Source: Polytrichum commune
Taxonomy: Eukaryota; Streptophyta; Polytrichopsida; Polytrichales; Polytrichaceae
Direction: 5' to 3'
DNA: 64,000 bases
Assembly (NCBI GenBank): GCA_950295325.1
Contig: OX485806.1
Coordinates: 58,151,169-58,215,168 of the forward strand
In this document: positions 36,908-47,481 of the stretch, piece after piece
Layout of the letters: every line of letters starts with the position of its first letter
How positions within the stretch are numbered: the first letter of the stretch is position 1
Notes under the pieces: generated by a model
Told to the model about the DNA's origin: nothing
The model's database searches: none
What the model saw: only the letters and a program-made list of their open reading frames with translations
Program-made: the position numbers and the translations under genes

Positions 36908-37160
36908 ATCCGTCACCGCACACCTGAGAAGAAGAGGTGCGGGTGAATATCCAGGCTTTACTTGGAAGCTAAGCTGTAATGGCTCCCGGGTATAACTAGT
37001 GGTCCGCTCCACGTGGCCAATAGATGTGACGATGGTAAATGGGCATGGAGCCAAGTCGTAGGCTGTCAACCGCAATGCCTGCGCCAATTTTTTGCCGATC
37101 ATAACAGGTTGTGTTCCCGAATCCATCATCACACACTATGGAGCAACTCGAATAGGGTTG
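36908..37160 (-). pseudogene. retroviral-type aspartic protease (copy 1)
   Basis: The catalytic loop is MMDSGTQPVMIG (D-S-G triad), followed by PFTIVTSIGHVER and the LQLSFQVKPG strand region ending LLRCAVTDATN. Family knowledge: this is the pepsin-like dimeric protease that cleaves the polyprotein. An in-frame TAG lies just before the active site (VAP*CVMMDSG; probably former CAG). The C-terminal tail is separated from the rest by the MITE. Confidence 0.88.
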
Positions 37161-39084
37161 CCACCAGCCCGACTGACCATGAAAATGCTAGAATCATTCA
37201 CCATCCGTACAACGCCAGGTCGAATGCCTCGACGCTCACGAGCAGGTCGAGCAGCGACATCTGAAAGATAAGCAATGCTTGCAGAGGCTGGTGAATCATG
37301 AGATGAGGTTGGCAGTTGGCCATCTAAGTTGTGTGCGTCAAAAGATGCAATGGCCTCCGCCGCAAGCCTCGCTTGTAGTTTGGCGGCTTCCGTAGGATCC
37401 TCCGTGGTAGGAATGTCCGCGGTGGCTTGAGCCACAATCAAAGAAGACGGGGATGCCTTTCCCTCCAGAATCCTACCTCCTAGGTGAAAAACCTTAGCGG
37501 GTTGGACATCCCATGACGACCACTCCATTGCTGTGAACAAAGGGGTGTGCAACACTTTGGATGCCAAAGTGTGCACCACGTCGGTCTCCGGATTTGAAGC
37601 CTCCAAGCTCGAATTACGACCACTAATAGATTGGACAGCATCAGCCAATCCAAAAGACAATGGAGGACGTGCCTAGCCAATCTGATCCGCAGGACCATTG
37701 TTCCGAGCGCGTAAGTTGTCCACAGACTCCCTTGTGGTCGAAGGCATGGCTTGTGACACGGTTTGAGCACGTGCCACCGTTGCGGAACTCACCACATGTC
37801 TAGAAGCTCCGAACATATAATAATCTGGAGTGGAAGAACTAGCCTTAGTTCCGGAGGTAGACGGTGAGTCCAAAATTTGGCTGGATGACGCCAAAGTTTT
37901 GAACCTCTCCTCCAAGACACCAATCTTTGCCTCCAATGTCTTTTCCCGTTCGGAAGGACGTTTCTCTGGATGGAGAGCGAAGCAGTTCTCCACCGCATGA
38001 TTGTTCCGCCCACAATGGGAACACTTCAACTGTTTGGGTAACTAATTACCCGCCCCCTTCGCCGAGCCCTTAGCAGGAACAAATGGTTTCAGCTTTGGAG
38101 TAGCGACGGTCTGGGCTTGCTTTTGCTTCGAAGTACAATCCTTCTTAGTATGGCCCGCCTGCCCACAAGACCAACAATACAAGGTCTTGTCCACCTCTGC
38201 CTCTGCCAACCCCGCAGCTGCAACCAGAACCTTCCGGGATTTGCTAGAATCCACTAGCATAGACACCAAGTCAGTGGCATCGTGGTGACACAAGTTACGA
38301 TCACACTGCTCAACAATGGCGAAAGCTTCCGCAAGTGTCGCTCGGCCACCATGATCCATGATGATCCTGGACAGCGCCAAGTCAAGAGGCGTTTGTTAAT
38401 CTTTGACAAAAACACCTTCACCAATTGACTTTCCGCGAACACACCTCCAAATTCTCTGACAAACCTCATGTACATGGTACGAGGTGTGTCATCTTTCTCC
38501 CGTCGAAAGTTTTGGATATGCTGCATTTGATCACGGCGGAAGCCTCCATATTCCTCCAAATGGAGTTGGAATTCCTATAGAGGATCAAAATCCGGCAGAG
38601 CTCCTAAAGACGCTAATGCCGCCTGGGTGGCCTGGGCACAACGTGACAGTGGAATAATGAGATTCGAAGTACTCGCCGCGGCGGGAGGAGGACCCGCAGC
38701 CCTCGGCTCACCAGAAGGAGCTCCCTCCACATCCACCACATAACCTCCCTTCGGTACCTCTGACTTAACCTCAAGAACGGCCATCAAATTGGAAGTTGTG
38801 CCTTCTTTCAATGCGGACACCAACTCAACCCGAGTCTTCCAGTACCGCTCCACTTGGCGTAGCTCCATCCAATGAGCATCCGTCCATTGCTCATAGGTCT
38901 GGAGAGCTTTGTGCTCCAAATCCTATGGCTGAAGCTCGAACGCATACCAATCGTTGAAGTCGGTATTGCATTGACGCTTCTCCCTCATCCATGTTCTGAA
39001 CCAAATTTTCCAATCTTGCAGGGAAATAGTTCCCGCTTGACCAAAAAATCGGTCCCGGATGCCGCCTTGCGTCTCCTCCTTCAT
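37161..39084 (-). pseudogene. gag with two zinc knuckles (copy 1)
   Basis: Gag forms the virus-like particle and binds element RNA. The frame can be followed from an ATG at 39,084 (MKEETQGGIRDRFFGQAG) through a capsid-like region (FRRDQMQHIQNFRREKDD, MYMRFVREF) to two CCHC knuckles: CWSCGQAGHTKKDC and CSHCGRNNHAVENC. A coiled-coil-like stretch (EKTLEAKIGVLEERFKTL) and a linker to protease follow. In-frame TAG stops occur near 38,924, 38,575 and 38,043, plus one frame change near 38,395. At the first of these stops, copy 2 has Gln, which supports CAG or CAA to TAG. Confidence 0.85.
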
Positions 39085-40620
39085 CTCGTCAAAGGATCCC
39101 ACCCAAAGGACGTGAGACCGAGTGGCAGTCCGGTTTAGGATTTAGGGTTTAGGGTTACCCGTGAAAAGCCTCGTCGGGTGCTACCACGGGTTCACTGTCC
39201 AAAAGGTGCGAAGATCGACCTTGCGATGATGCCGAAGACGGAAATCGATAATGTTGGCTCTGAGTTGTAACCATAAACCCGCAATGGATTTGGTCACTGG
39301 AGCCAAACAAACTAAACTAATGTGGTATTAGGGTAAAGACAACCTGCACCTGCAACCACCACCAAATCTTATGGTCTGCTGGTCATCAATCCAACCTCAC
39401 CATAAGGAAATACAAGCACCGTCCACTTGGTGCACACACAAGGGTTTCGACGGTCATTACTCCGACCTCACCCCCACGATACCCTATCACAAATTACGAC
39501 AACACAAAATGGGGCAATGTTAGAAGACTCCAACACAATAACCCGCCACGGGGGAAGGTACCACAACAAAATACAAGGAACAATGCAATAATAGTTTTGG
39601 ATCCTCTTCCCCAAAACAACACTTAAACAAAAATTAAAAGCGACCGCAACCAACTTGCACCCGCCTGCAGTTGGTGGTCACAAATCAAAGGCCTTGTGCT
39701 TAGGAAAAAAAATTTGCATAAGCACATCTCTCATCTCCCCACTACTACCTAAAAATCCCTCCATACAAAAATGTCGAGAATATGTGTTGACAAATACAAT
39801 TTGACCCTAATAATAATTTATTTGGGGCCGAACAGAAATCCCACATGCCATCCAGTCTCCAATGACACCCCACTTGGAAATTTTGTACAACACAACCCCC
39901 AAAAGAAATCCCAAGTATAATTTTCTCAATCCCTAAGATTTAATTTCTTACAGACAAAAGGAATCGTAGAAGTGGAAATGAAACATAAATTATTTAATTT
40001 AGGGGAACCCAAATATGTAACTAAAATAAATATTTAAAATAAAATAAAATAAGAACGAAGACAATTTAATATGTATCCGGTTGGACGTGCAAGTACTCGA
40101 AGCTCAACCGACTACGCTCACAAATCTCCCCCATTACTGCCCCGCGTTCGGTACGCAACTGCAGCTGACTCTCCCTCTGCTGGCAGGCAAGCAAACGCCG
40201 CCACCGCAGGAAGCCGCAGGCAGGCTCACCTGCAAACCAGCTGCTGGGCAGAGCAGGCAGCGGAGGGAGGCACGCCGCCTCCCTCTTCTACACTTAAAAT
40301 TTTTATTTTATTTTTTTGAGAAAAATTTGATCCATTTGAAGATCACAAATGCTTGTACACTTCCCACTTCACAAATTCATGTTTGTGAGCAACCAAATGG
40401 TACAAAATTCCGTGGGAAATTCAACAATTTCTCTCCACAATTCAAAATGATGTGCACACATCACAAGCACACATTTTTCCTCCTTGTTTCTCCGCGAATC
40501 CGCAATGTTTGTTTTTCTTCATTCCAAAATCTCGCAACCACTTGTCCTCACACTCTTTCTCGAGTGTTGGAGCTCAAGATTTGAAGAAAAGAGAAGGAAT
40601 CATGCACATTCTTGCCAAGT
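39085..40620 (-). other. 5' leader and probable 5' LTR inner part of copy 1
   Basis: Non-coding. 39,330-39,680 is shared with 49,020-49,350 in copy 2, so it belongs to the element. The minus strand near 39,283-39,260 reads TGGTTACAACTCAGAGCCAAC, which resembles but does not equal the common plant initiator-Met primer-binding sequence. A TTTAGGG-type pair lies at about 39,138-39,156. GC-rich ORFs at 40,071-40,319 are not supported as genes. The boundary between LTR and leader could not be fixed. Confidence 0.5.
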
Positions 40621-40955
40621 GAGAAGGAAGAGAGTAGAACACTCATAATAGCTCTAAATCTCTCTTCAAATGCATACAATTAATCAAGCTATCTCTCACT
40701 CCACCATGGGAGAATCCAAGAATGCAAGAAAGGGGAGAAGAACTCAAGATTTATTGCAAAAACATGCAATCTACACCTCACACAAGCTCTCTCCACACAA
40801 TCACTCATAATACTTGACTTGGCAAGAATGCCAAGCCAAGGAGGAGGCTCCTCACTTAGGAGCCTCACTTTCCAAAACTAAGGTTCATCCATCCAACTCT
40901 AAATGGATGAAGTCCAACGGATAAGGTGCGGCCGCCGACGCCGCATACCGCGACA
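40621..40955 (-). repeat. terminal segment at the 5' end of copy 1
   Basis: About 335 bp matching 23,160-23,481 at high identity, from GAGAAGGAAGAGAG to CATACCGCGACA. It lacks the 106-bp unit found beside the equivalent segment at the 3' end. Its outer edge is the element boundary with the CACC duplication. Confidence 0.85.
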
Positions 40956-41299
40956 CACCTGACGCCGAACAACAGAACCTCCATGAGCATTGGCCCACCA
41001 TGGGGGCATAGTTGCCTAGTATGGTTCGGGTTGTTGTAGTGTTTTTATCGCAACATGATGATCAACTTAAGATTGGACTTCCATGAATGGAAGTCGAGAT
41101 CTTATCATTGGTTACCGATAAAAGAGTGAATCCTGAATACAAGTGTAGAAGGGTTGGTCTCCCTCCTATGAACTAAGAGGTCTGCTGTATGGAGAACTAA
41201 TCATTAGCATGGCGGAATGCAAAGGCTTAGCACTCGTGAGCCTTGTTAGAATTGAAAAATGACCAAGTTAGTGAAGGGGCGCTAGCAAGGGTTGTGACA
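40956..41299 (+). mobile_element. family-A solo LTR, right part
   Basis: This is the second part of the LTR begun at 22,426, ending GTTGTGACA with flank TTCAT (41,300-41,304). It continues exactly where the left part stops, apart from the CACC duplication made by the nested element. Confidence 0.9.
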
Positions 41300-41304
41300 T
41301 TCAT

Positions 41305-41924
41305 TGTCCCTAGGAGGATTGGCTTTTCTATGGTCTGAATCCTCTTAGTTTGATTGTGGTGCGGTTGGCATCTCAAAGTTGGAAAATGCTAACCTACACT
41401 TCCACAATTGTCGAACATACTTTGCCTCATCCATCCTAATTGAATCAAAGTGGTATTGTAAAATTTTAATATAACTATCTTTGATATCTTTAACGTTCTT
41501 CGTCTTTGTTGCACTCATCTCTAGAAACAAATCATATACTAGCAAACTCATGTAATTCTAAACAATGATATTAATTTTTCCTAGCCTATTTTGTGCAAGG
41601 ATTTTGTACTATAATTTTATTTTATTTCATTAATCCTCAACCTTAGATTCTCAATTCCTGGTTGTAATTTGACCACTATTGATCAATTTGCTAGTGTTGT
41701 CTCCAACTCTAACATTATCTTTTCGTACCTATTTTGAAGCTCGTCAAATCTTTATAGTTGCTTAGCCATCTTTCCATTCCTTGCTGTTATGTTCAAAACT
41801 TGTTGTTAATTCCAGTACGTCATTTCCACATTCTTGACCTAAATTTTGCAAGCTGTTGCTTGAACTATTTTTTGCCTCTTTCTAGTCATCATGTTTCATA
41901 ATTATTTTTTAATTAGCCCTTTAC
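41305..41924. other. AT-rich sequence flanking the nested stack
   Basis: This is the original sequence continuous with 22,420 before the solo LTR inserted. A 68-codon minus-strand frame (41,345-41,551) has no recognisable domain. Confidence 0.5.
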
Positions 41925-42489
41925 AATCTTTTGGCATCTTCCTATAAATTAGCCACATGCCGTTTGTACGGTTTTCTTTCCCCCTCTCCACATTCAAGTT
42001 TCTGCAAGAAAAAAAAATCCATGATTACAAATCTCCAATGGTGTTTTCAATTTTCAAACCAAGGCATGCAATCATGCAAGACGTTTTATCTAGAATTCCC
42101 AAGTAAGCATGTTTTACAATTTTTTGCATGCAACATGGAATGTGTCCAGCGTATGCCAAAATGGCCAAGTTCCTCATGCACTTGCCGCACCAAGGAGGCC
42201 CGCTGATCCGGTCTAGGAATAATGCGCCTTGACCCGTCCAACCACAATCAAAATAACAAATTGTTTTCCAACGGAACCTTGTAATTTGATGTCCAATCCT
42301 ATCATTTTCCATCGCCAAGATAGACAACGTAAAGGTCCCTAGCTGAAGCTTACGCAATACAGGATGATCCTCTAATATATCCGCAATATCTTGAGGTCGA
42401 TCAATCTCATCCTCCGAGCATTGTATCAGAACCTCAGCAGCAGTGCTAGAAAACAAAGTGAGGTAAGCAGTTGCGTCTCGATTATAATC

Positions 42490-43906
42490 CCCATGCCACT
42501 TGGCTTCGATCAAATCCTCATCCGAAGGACTTGAATTGCGTGAGGGTAAATTTTCATCCAAGTTGGTAATCCCAACACGGTGTATCACCTCAAAGTTGTA
42601 CTCTTGGAGCAATAAAGCCCACAAGGTGAATTTGCCAGTAAGCTTATCCAACTCCATTAGCCACCATAAAGGTTGATGGTCAATCACTAAAATAAAGAGT
42701 TGATCATAGAAATATGGCCAGAAATGGGCAATAGTCCACACTGTCACCAACACTTCTCCCACGTAGGATGAATAATTGGCTCCCGCAGTGTTATTGCTTC
42801 GCAAAGCATAAGCAAGAACATACTCCCGGCTAGGTTCATTATTCTGAGTGAGAACTGATCCGAGAGCCAATGAACTCTTGTGCGTATGCAACGGAAGGGT
42901 TTGGAAACATCCAAATGTTGAAGCATTAGAGCCGCACCTAGTCTCTGCTTCAATGTCTCGAATGCGTACTCTTGCTCATGAAAATGGTGAAAGGCTTGGC
43001 GATCAAGCTAAGGTTCTTGACAAATTGACAATAGTAATTCGCCAAACCCAAGAAAACACAAAGTCTTGGCACATTGATTGGTGTCCGGATCTTCTCCAAG
43101 GTGTCCACCTTAGTTTGTTTTACCCTAAGACCTTCTCGGATAATCATATGACCCAGAGATGCTAGTTAATCATAGAAAAACTTGTACTTACCATGGTGTA
43201 AGCGCAATCCATACTACCACAACCATTCAAAAAGGGTTTACAGATGCCTCACATGCTCTTGTGGTGTCTTACTGAAGATGATTACGTCATCAATGTAAAA
43301 CCAAGCAAAAGGCAAGCCAAAGACGACCTTGTCCATCAATTTCTAAAACTCCATAGGTGCATTCTTGAGGCCAAATAGAAGAAATTTCCAATGGTACAAC
43401 TGATCATTCCCATCTTGATCAACTTCCCAAGATGCGGTTTTCACTCGATCTCCCACAAGTAATGAGAGTTGGTGATAGCCGGATCTCATGTCCAAGGTGC
43501 TAAAGACTTGAGAAAATCCAATAGCATCGAATAACTCCTTTGGAATTCGCATGGGATATCGATCCAACTTGGTCTTCTAGTTAACAAGATGGTAATCTTT
43601 GCACATCCGCTTCTCTGTCAAATTGCCAAAGATATCCTTCTTCGATGGCATAACTGTACCATAAGCATACTCCCCGCTAGAGAGTTTGCTCAGCCTTGCT
43701 CCCAAGAGCTCTCGGCAACGAGCTATGATACCAATCCTCTCGGAAACACTGAGCTTATAAGGTCTCTAAAAAATAAAATGGTCTTCCTCCAACTGAATGT
43801 AAATGGGTTTTCCTTTATAGCCTTGAAGATCCTGAAGGCTAAAAGCAATACACCTACGGTACAAACAAATGAACACTCGTACCTTCGTGCCTTAGCACAA
43901 CTGTGA
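42490..43906 (-). pseudogene. reverse transcriptase and RNase H (copy 2)
   Basis: Fragments in order: FSTLDMRSGYHQLSLL, FGLKNAPMEF, FYIDDVIIFSKT (catalytic YIDD near 43,280), FLGLANYYCQFVKN, then the RNase H region LGSVLTQNNE, YALRSNNTAGANYSSY and LVIDHQPLWWLM. Unlike copy 1, the RNase H domain is complete enough to see its middle and C-terminal parts. Stops follow NAPMEF and several later positions. Integrase N-terminal sequence follows down to about 41,950. Confidence 0.88.
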
Positions 43907-44229
43907 TGAGGGCCTAATCCCAATGGCCAATCATCAAACTCTTTGGTTTTTTTCTCCACTAAAAGGGGACCACCCGATGTTGACACACACTAACAACTAT
44001 TGAAAAGAGCGGGCATTAACCATGCCTCCAATGTCAATGCCAGCAATAGAGTTTGGCCTCTTTTCATCACCACCAATATCTAATGATGAAGCCACCGCCG
44101 GAGGCGGAGAAGCCAAAGCAATATAAATTCACTGAGCTTGAAGTTCTTCCATCATGTATTACTCGAATTGAGAGAATTTTTTGGCTTCTACAACCATGAC
44201 CTCAATTCTCTCCTCCATGGATGTGAACC

Positions 44230-45690
44230 GTTGTGTCCCCTAACCAGAGTCATATACCCCAGAAAAAACAATTGGTCATCACGATGTCCTTGCGGAGCAA
44301 GGCATAAACCAACAGTCCACACCATGGTGTTAAGATCCATGGTTTGGCCCAATACAAAGTGTTGTTGGCCCTCAAAATGGCCAGGAATTGTTGTGGTGTT
44401 TGTGCAAAATTCCATGGCACGCTCCCATTCGTCAGCCAATGGCTCGGTATGGATTTTGGTGTAATTGTCCCACACCATGTCATCGAGGAATGCAAATTAT
44501 TGTGGAAAAGTCATAAAGGTGGGCAAGGCCCTCCATGGTGCCCCCACTGAGGTCGGTGGGAATAAAAACTAAGGCCCGCGGCATCCAAAAAAATGGGATC
44601 ATCAAGGTGTTGACAAGCATAATGCATTCCTTCCAACACCTTGTCCCAAGAGTCCCCCAACAGAGGTACATTCTTGAATATGTAGGAAAAAGTTGGTGGG
44701 CAAACCACCACTGCATGAGCCGGATGAGATCCCAGAAAAAAACTAGACCTAGGATCCTCCAACCCAAACAAAACATAAACCAACAGTCCATACCATGATG
44801 TGAAGATTCATGGCTTGGCCCAATACAAAGCATAGTTGGCCCTTAGAAAAGCCATAATCTATTTTAGTACTAGTGCGGAATCCTATAGCACGCTCTTGTT
44901 CGTCAACCAATGATTCGGTTTGGGTTTTGGTGTAAGCATCCCACACCATACGAAACCTTCGATCGCGAGCCACCAAGGCCAGCAACATTCACAAGAATAG
45001 AATCACCAAGGTGTTCACAAACATAATTTTTGCCTTCCAACAGAGGTGCATTCTTGAATATGTACCCTCAAGGGTAAGGTTAATGGGCAAACCACTAGTG
45101 CATGAGCCGAATGAGGTCCCAGAATTGTCTAAACCTGGGTTCATCTAAGCCTCGGCCTACTCCAACACGTGAGTGGCCCTGGCATGGCCATCCCGCAATC
45201 ACCAGATCCTCCACATGACCCAATTGTCGTAAGTTTTCCTCACTCATATGGGTAACATCATGAGGGAGATGTGCAAAACACCCATGAATGGCAATTGGAG
45301 ATAATTGCTAAGGGTAACAGACCATCATTTGGTGGAAATGATGATGAGCCACATGGGTGGACATCTGAATGTCCACACATAGACAAATTGTCAAACCATG
45401 AGGCCAGCTTCCAACATAACCGCCAATCTTATCCCAATGCCCCAAAAAATTCTACAAAAAGGATCTTTTCAACTGGCAGACGCCACAAAATGGGATGTAC
45501 AAACGCCGTTGAAGTATTTGGTATAAGTGGTGTTGTAGAACCAAGAGAGAGGACAATGCCCTCACACCTCCAAAATAACTCGGCGGAATCGTGCCAGGGA
45601 GGAAGAGGATCCTTAGGATGGCACACCAATGCACCCGTTGGTATTATCTCTTGTTGAACCTCAACACTTCCTATGAATGCCAATGACTGT
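44230..45690 (-). pseudogene. C5 DNA methyltransferase domain (copy 2), C-terminal half duplicated
   Basis: Going down the minus strand: an N-terminal flank matching copy 1 (LVCHPKDPLPPWHDSAELF), motif I remnant FVEFFGALG (45,430), motif IV remnant GWPCQGHSR (45,180), then a TRD and motif X-like segment with QERAIGFRTS and LGQAMNLH (44.99-44.80). The sequence then jumps back to GLEDPRSSFF, FKNVPLLGDSWDKVLEG and a second TRD/motif X block (LGQTMDLNTMVWTVGL) ending near 44,230. Motifs VI-X are therefore present twice in tandem. Frames change several times; non-functional. Confidence 0.82.
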
Positions 45691-45893
45691 TCTTGTGGAT
45701 CCTTAGGGCAATGTACCGACGTACAATAGCACTACATCCAAAAACCATGGATATTGAGGCTATGGTCGCGGCCGTCGCAAATGCCACAGGGATACGTTCC
45801 ATGCGGCCATCCCCAGCCGACCAACTTGGTCGGATCCAAGCTTTCTCAATCTAGTTGTCCAAACCAAAACCGAAAGGATAGAGTGTTTGCTGA

Positions 45894-46512
45894 CTAACAC
45901 ATGAGAAAAAAAGGTGCGGGTGGATCTATAAATTTCATTCGGAAGCTAATTTGTAATGGCTCCCGAGTATAACAAATATCCCATTCCACGTGGCCAATAG
46001 ATGTGACGATGGTAAATGGACAAAGAGCCAAATCATCGACCATCAACAAAAATTCATGGCCAAATCTTTTGCCGATCATAACTGGTTGTGCCCCTGAATC
46101 CTTCATCACATACTAGGTTGCTCCCAGTCCGACTGATTACTAAAATGCTGATATCATTCACCATACGCACGACTTCGAGTCGAATACATCGGCATTTGCA
46201 AGCTGGTCTAGCAACTACATAAAATAGATAAGTTGTTTCCGTGGATTTTGGTGAGTTACGACATGTGGTCGGCCCCCCGTCATCTGAGGTGAATACGTTA
46301 AAACACGCAATGGACTTTGCTGCAAGCCTTGTTTGCCGTTTGGCCGTCTCCTTAGGATCCTTAGTGGTAGGGAAGACAACGGTTGTTTGAGCCACAGTCA
46401 ATGAAGACAAGGATGCCTTTTCTTTCAAAATCCTACTTGCTAGGTGGAAAAATTTAGTCAATTGGATGTTGGGTGATGACCACTTTATTGTTGTGAACAA
46501 AGGTATATGCAA
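45894..46512 (-). pseudogene. gag C-terminal part and aspartic protease (copy 2)
   Basis: The protease is marked by MMKDSGAQPVMIGKR (DSG triad; an extra Lys relative to copy 1) followed by PFTIVTSIGHVEW. The preceding gag linker resembles copy 1 residue for residue at the level of PLFTTIKWSS and FHLASRILK. It is cut upstream by the solo LTR at 46,520. Confidence 0.82.
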
Positions 46513-46519
46513 CCTTGGA

Positions 46520-47476
46520 TGTCACGCATTTCTCCATGAAAAATACATGAAACACCATGGGTACAAAAGGGACCCCGGAATGACACCTAAGACTTCTGGC
46601 ACCATTGGTGAGAAGACCCTAGTGATCCTAGTGTGGGTGAGGGCCCAGGGCGTTGGGAACACCTCCCACATACATAGACTAGGAATCACGAAGGTAAGGC
46701 CATCATCTATGCATAGCTCATGGTGCTTAGAATGCTTAACGACACCTCAATCAGAGGTGTAACCTAGGAGATATTGCAATTTGAATGGGGCGCTATTCCG
46801 GGACATCGCCCTAGTGCAACAAATGCCTGGGAGTGGCTCCCGAGACTGCCAAAGATTGAACAAACATAACTTCCTTAATAATTTCCTGAATGGGGCAAGT
46901 GAGGAATCCATCGGCATCTATGCAAAACGTAGAGGACGATGGAGTGGTCATATGTGAGCATCAAAGATCATACAAGGATGTTATGGTGTTTTGAATTTGT
47001 TGGGGGCTTCTAGCCCTAGTGCCTAAGGGGGAATGTTTATTTGGCCCCAATTCTGGATACAAAGACAAAAGGTTTTGGACGGTGAGATAGGGGCCCTTCC
47101 AAAAGCCCTAGAGGCTTGTATGGGTGAGGTGGTGTGGCCAAACCCACCGGAGGCCGTACGGCACGGCCTTTATGGGAGGAAATAGTTGCCTAGTATGGTT
47201 AGGATTGTTATAGTGTTGCTTTGGCAACACGATAATCAACATAAGATTAGACGTCCATTGATGGAAGTCCACATCTAAGAGTTGGTTACCAATTAAGGAG
47301 AGAGTCTCGAAAGCAAAATAAAAGGGTTGGTTTCCCTCCTATAAACTATAAGGTCCGCGGTCTGGGGAGCTAACCATTGGCATGGCGGAATGCCAAGGGT
47401 TAGTGTTTGTGACCGTTGCTAGAATTGAAAAAAAAATGACCAAGTTAGTTCTAGGAATCTAGCAATGGTTGCGACA
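46520..47476 (+). mobile_element. family-A solo LTR with TSD TTGGA
   Basis: Starts TGTCACGCATT, ends GGTTGCGACA, 957 bp, with perfect flanks TTGGA (46,515-46,519 and 47,477-47,481). It is inserted in the gag linker of copy 2; the homologous site in copy 1 (near 37,560) is uninterrupted. Confidence 0.93.
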
Positions 47477-47481
47477 TTGGA

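Larger units (their letters stand above)
23054..40955 (-). mobile_element. methyltransferase-bearing Ty3/gypsy retrotransposon, copy 1, with nested insertions
   Basis: This insertion lies within a family-A LTR and begins TGTCGTG, ends GCGACA, and is flanked by CACC (23,050-23,053 and 40,956-40,959). Minus-strand order is gag (39.1-37.1 kb), aspartic protease (37.1-36.9), C5 DNA methyltransferase (36.4-34.95), reverse transcriptase (34.0-32.7), integrase C-terminal half and PHD finger (24.7-23.9). A polypurine tract follows. Nested inside are a MITE (36,404-36,899), a family-A solo LTR (34,001-34,946) and the block 24,745-32,673, which replaced most of RNase H and the N-terminal half of integrase. 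Several in-frame stops and one frameshift make it non-functional. The element's LTRs are not symmetric (see findings), so its exact LTR length is uncertain. Confidence 0.82.

Noticed and set aside
39138..39156. Telomere-type TTTAGGG pair
   Set aside because: Only about two units within an element leader; too short to indicate a telomere.
40071..40584. Overlapping frames of 82 and 167 codons in a GC-rich patch
   Set aside because: They lie in the probable LTR/leader of copy 1 and have no recognisable domain.
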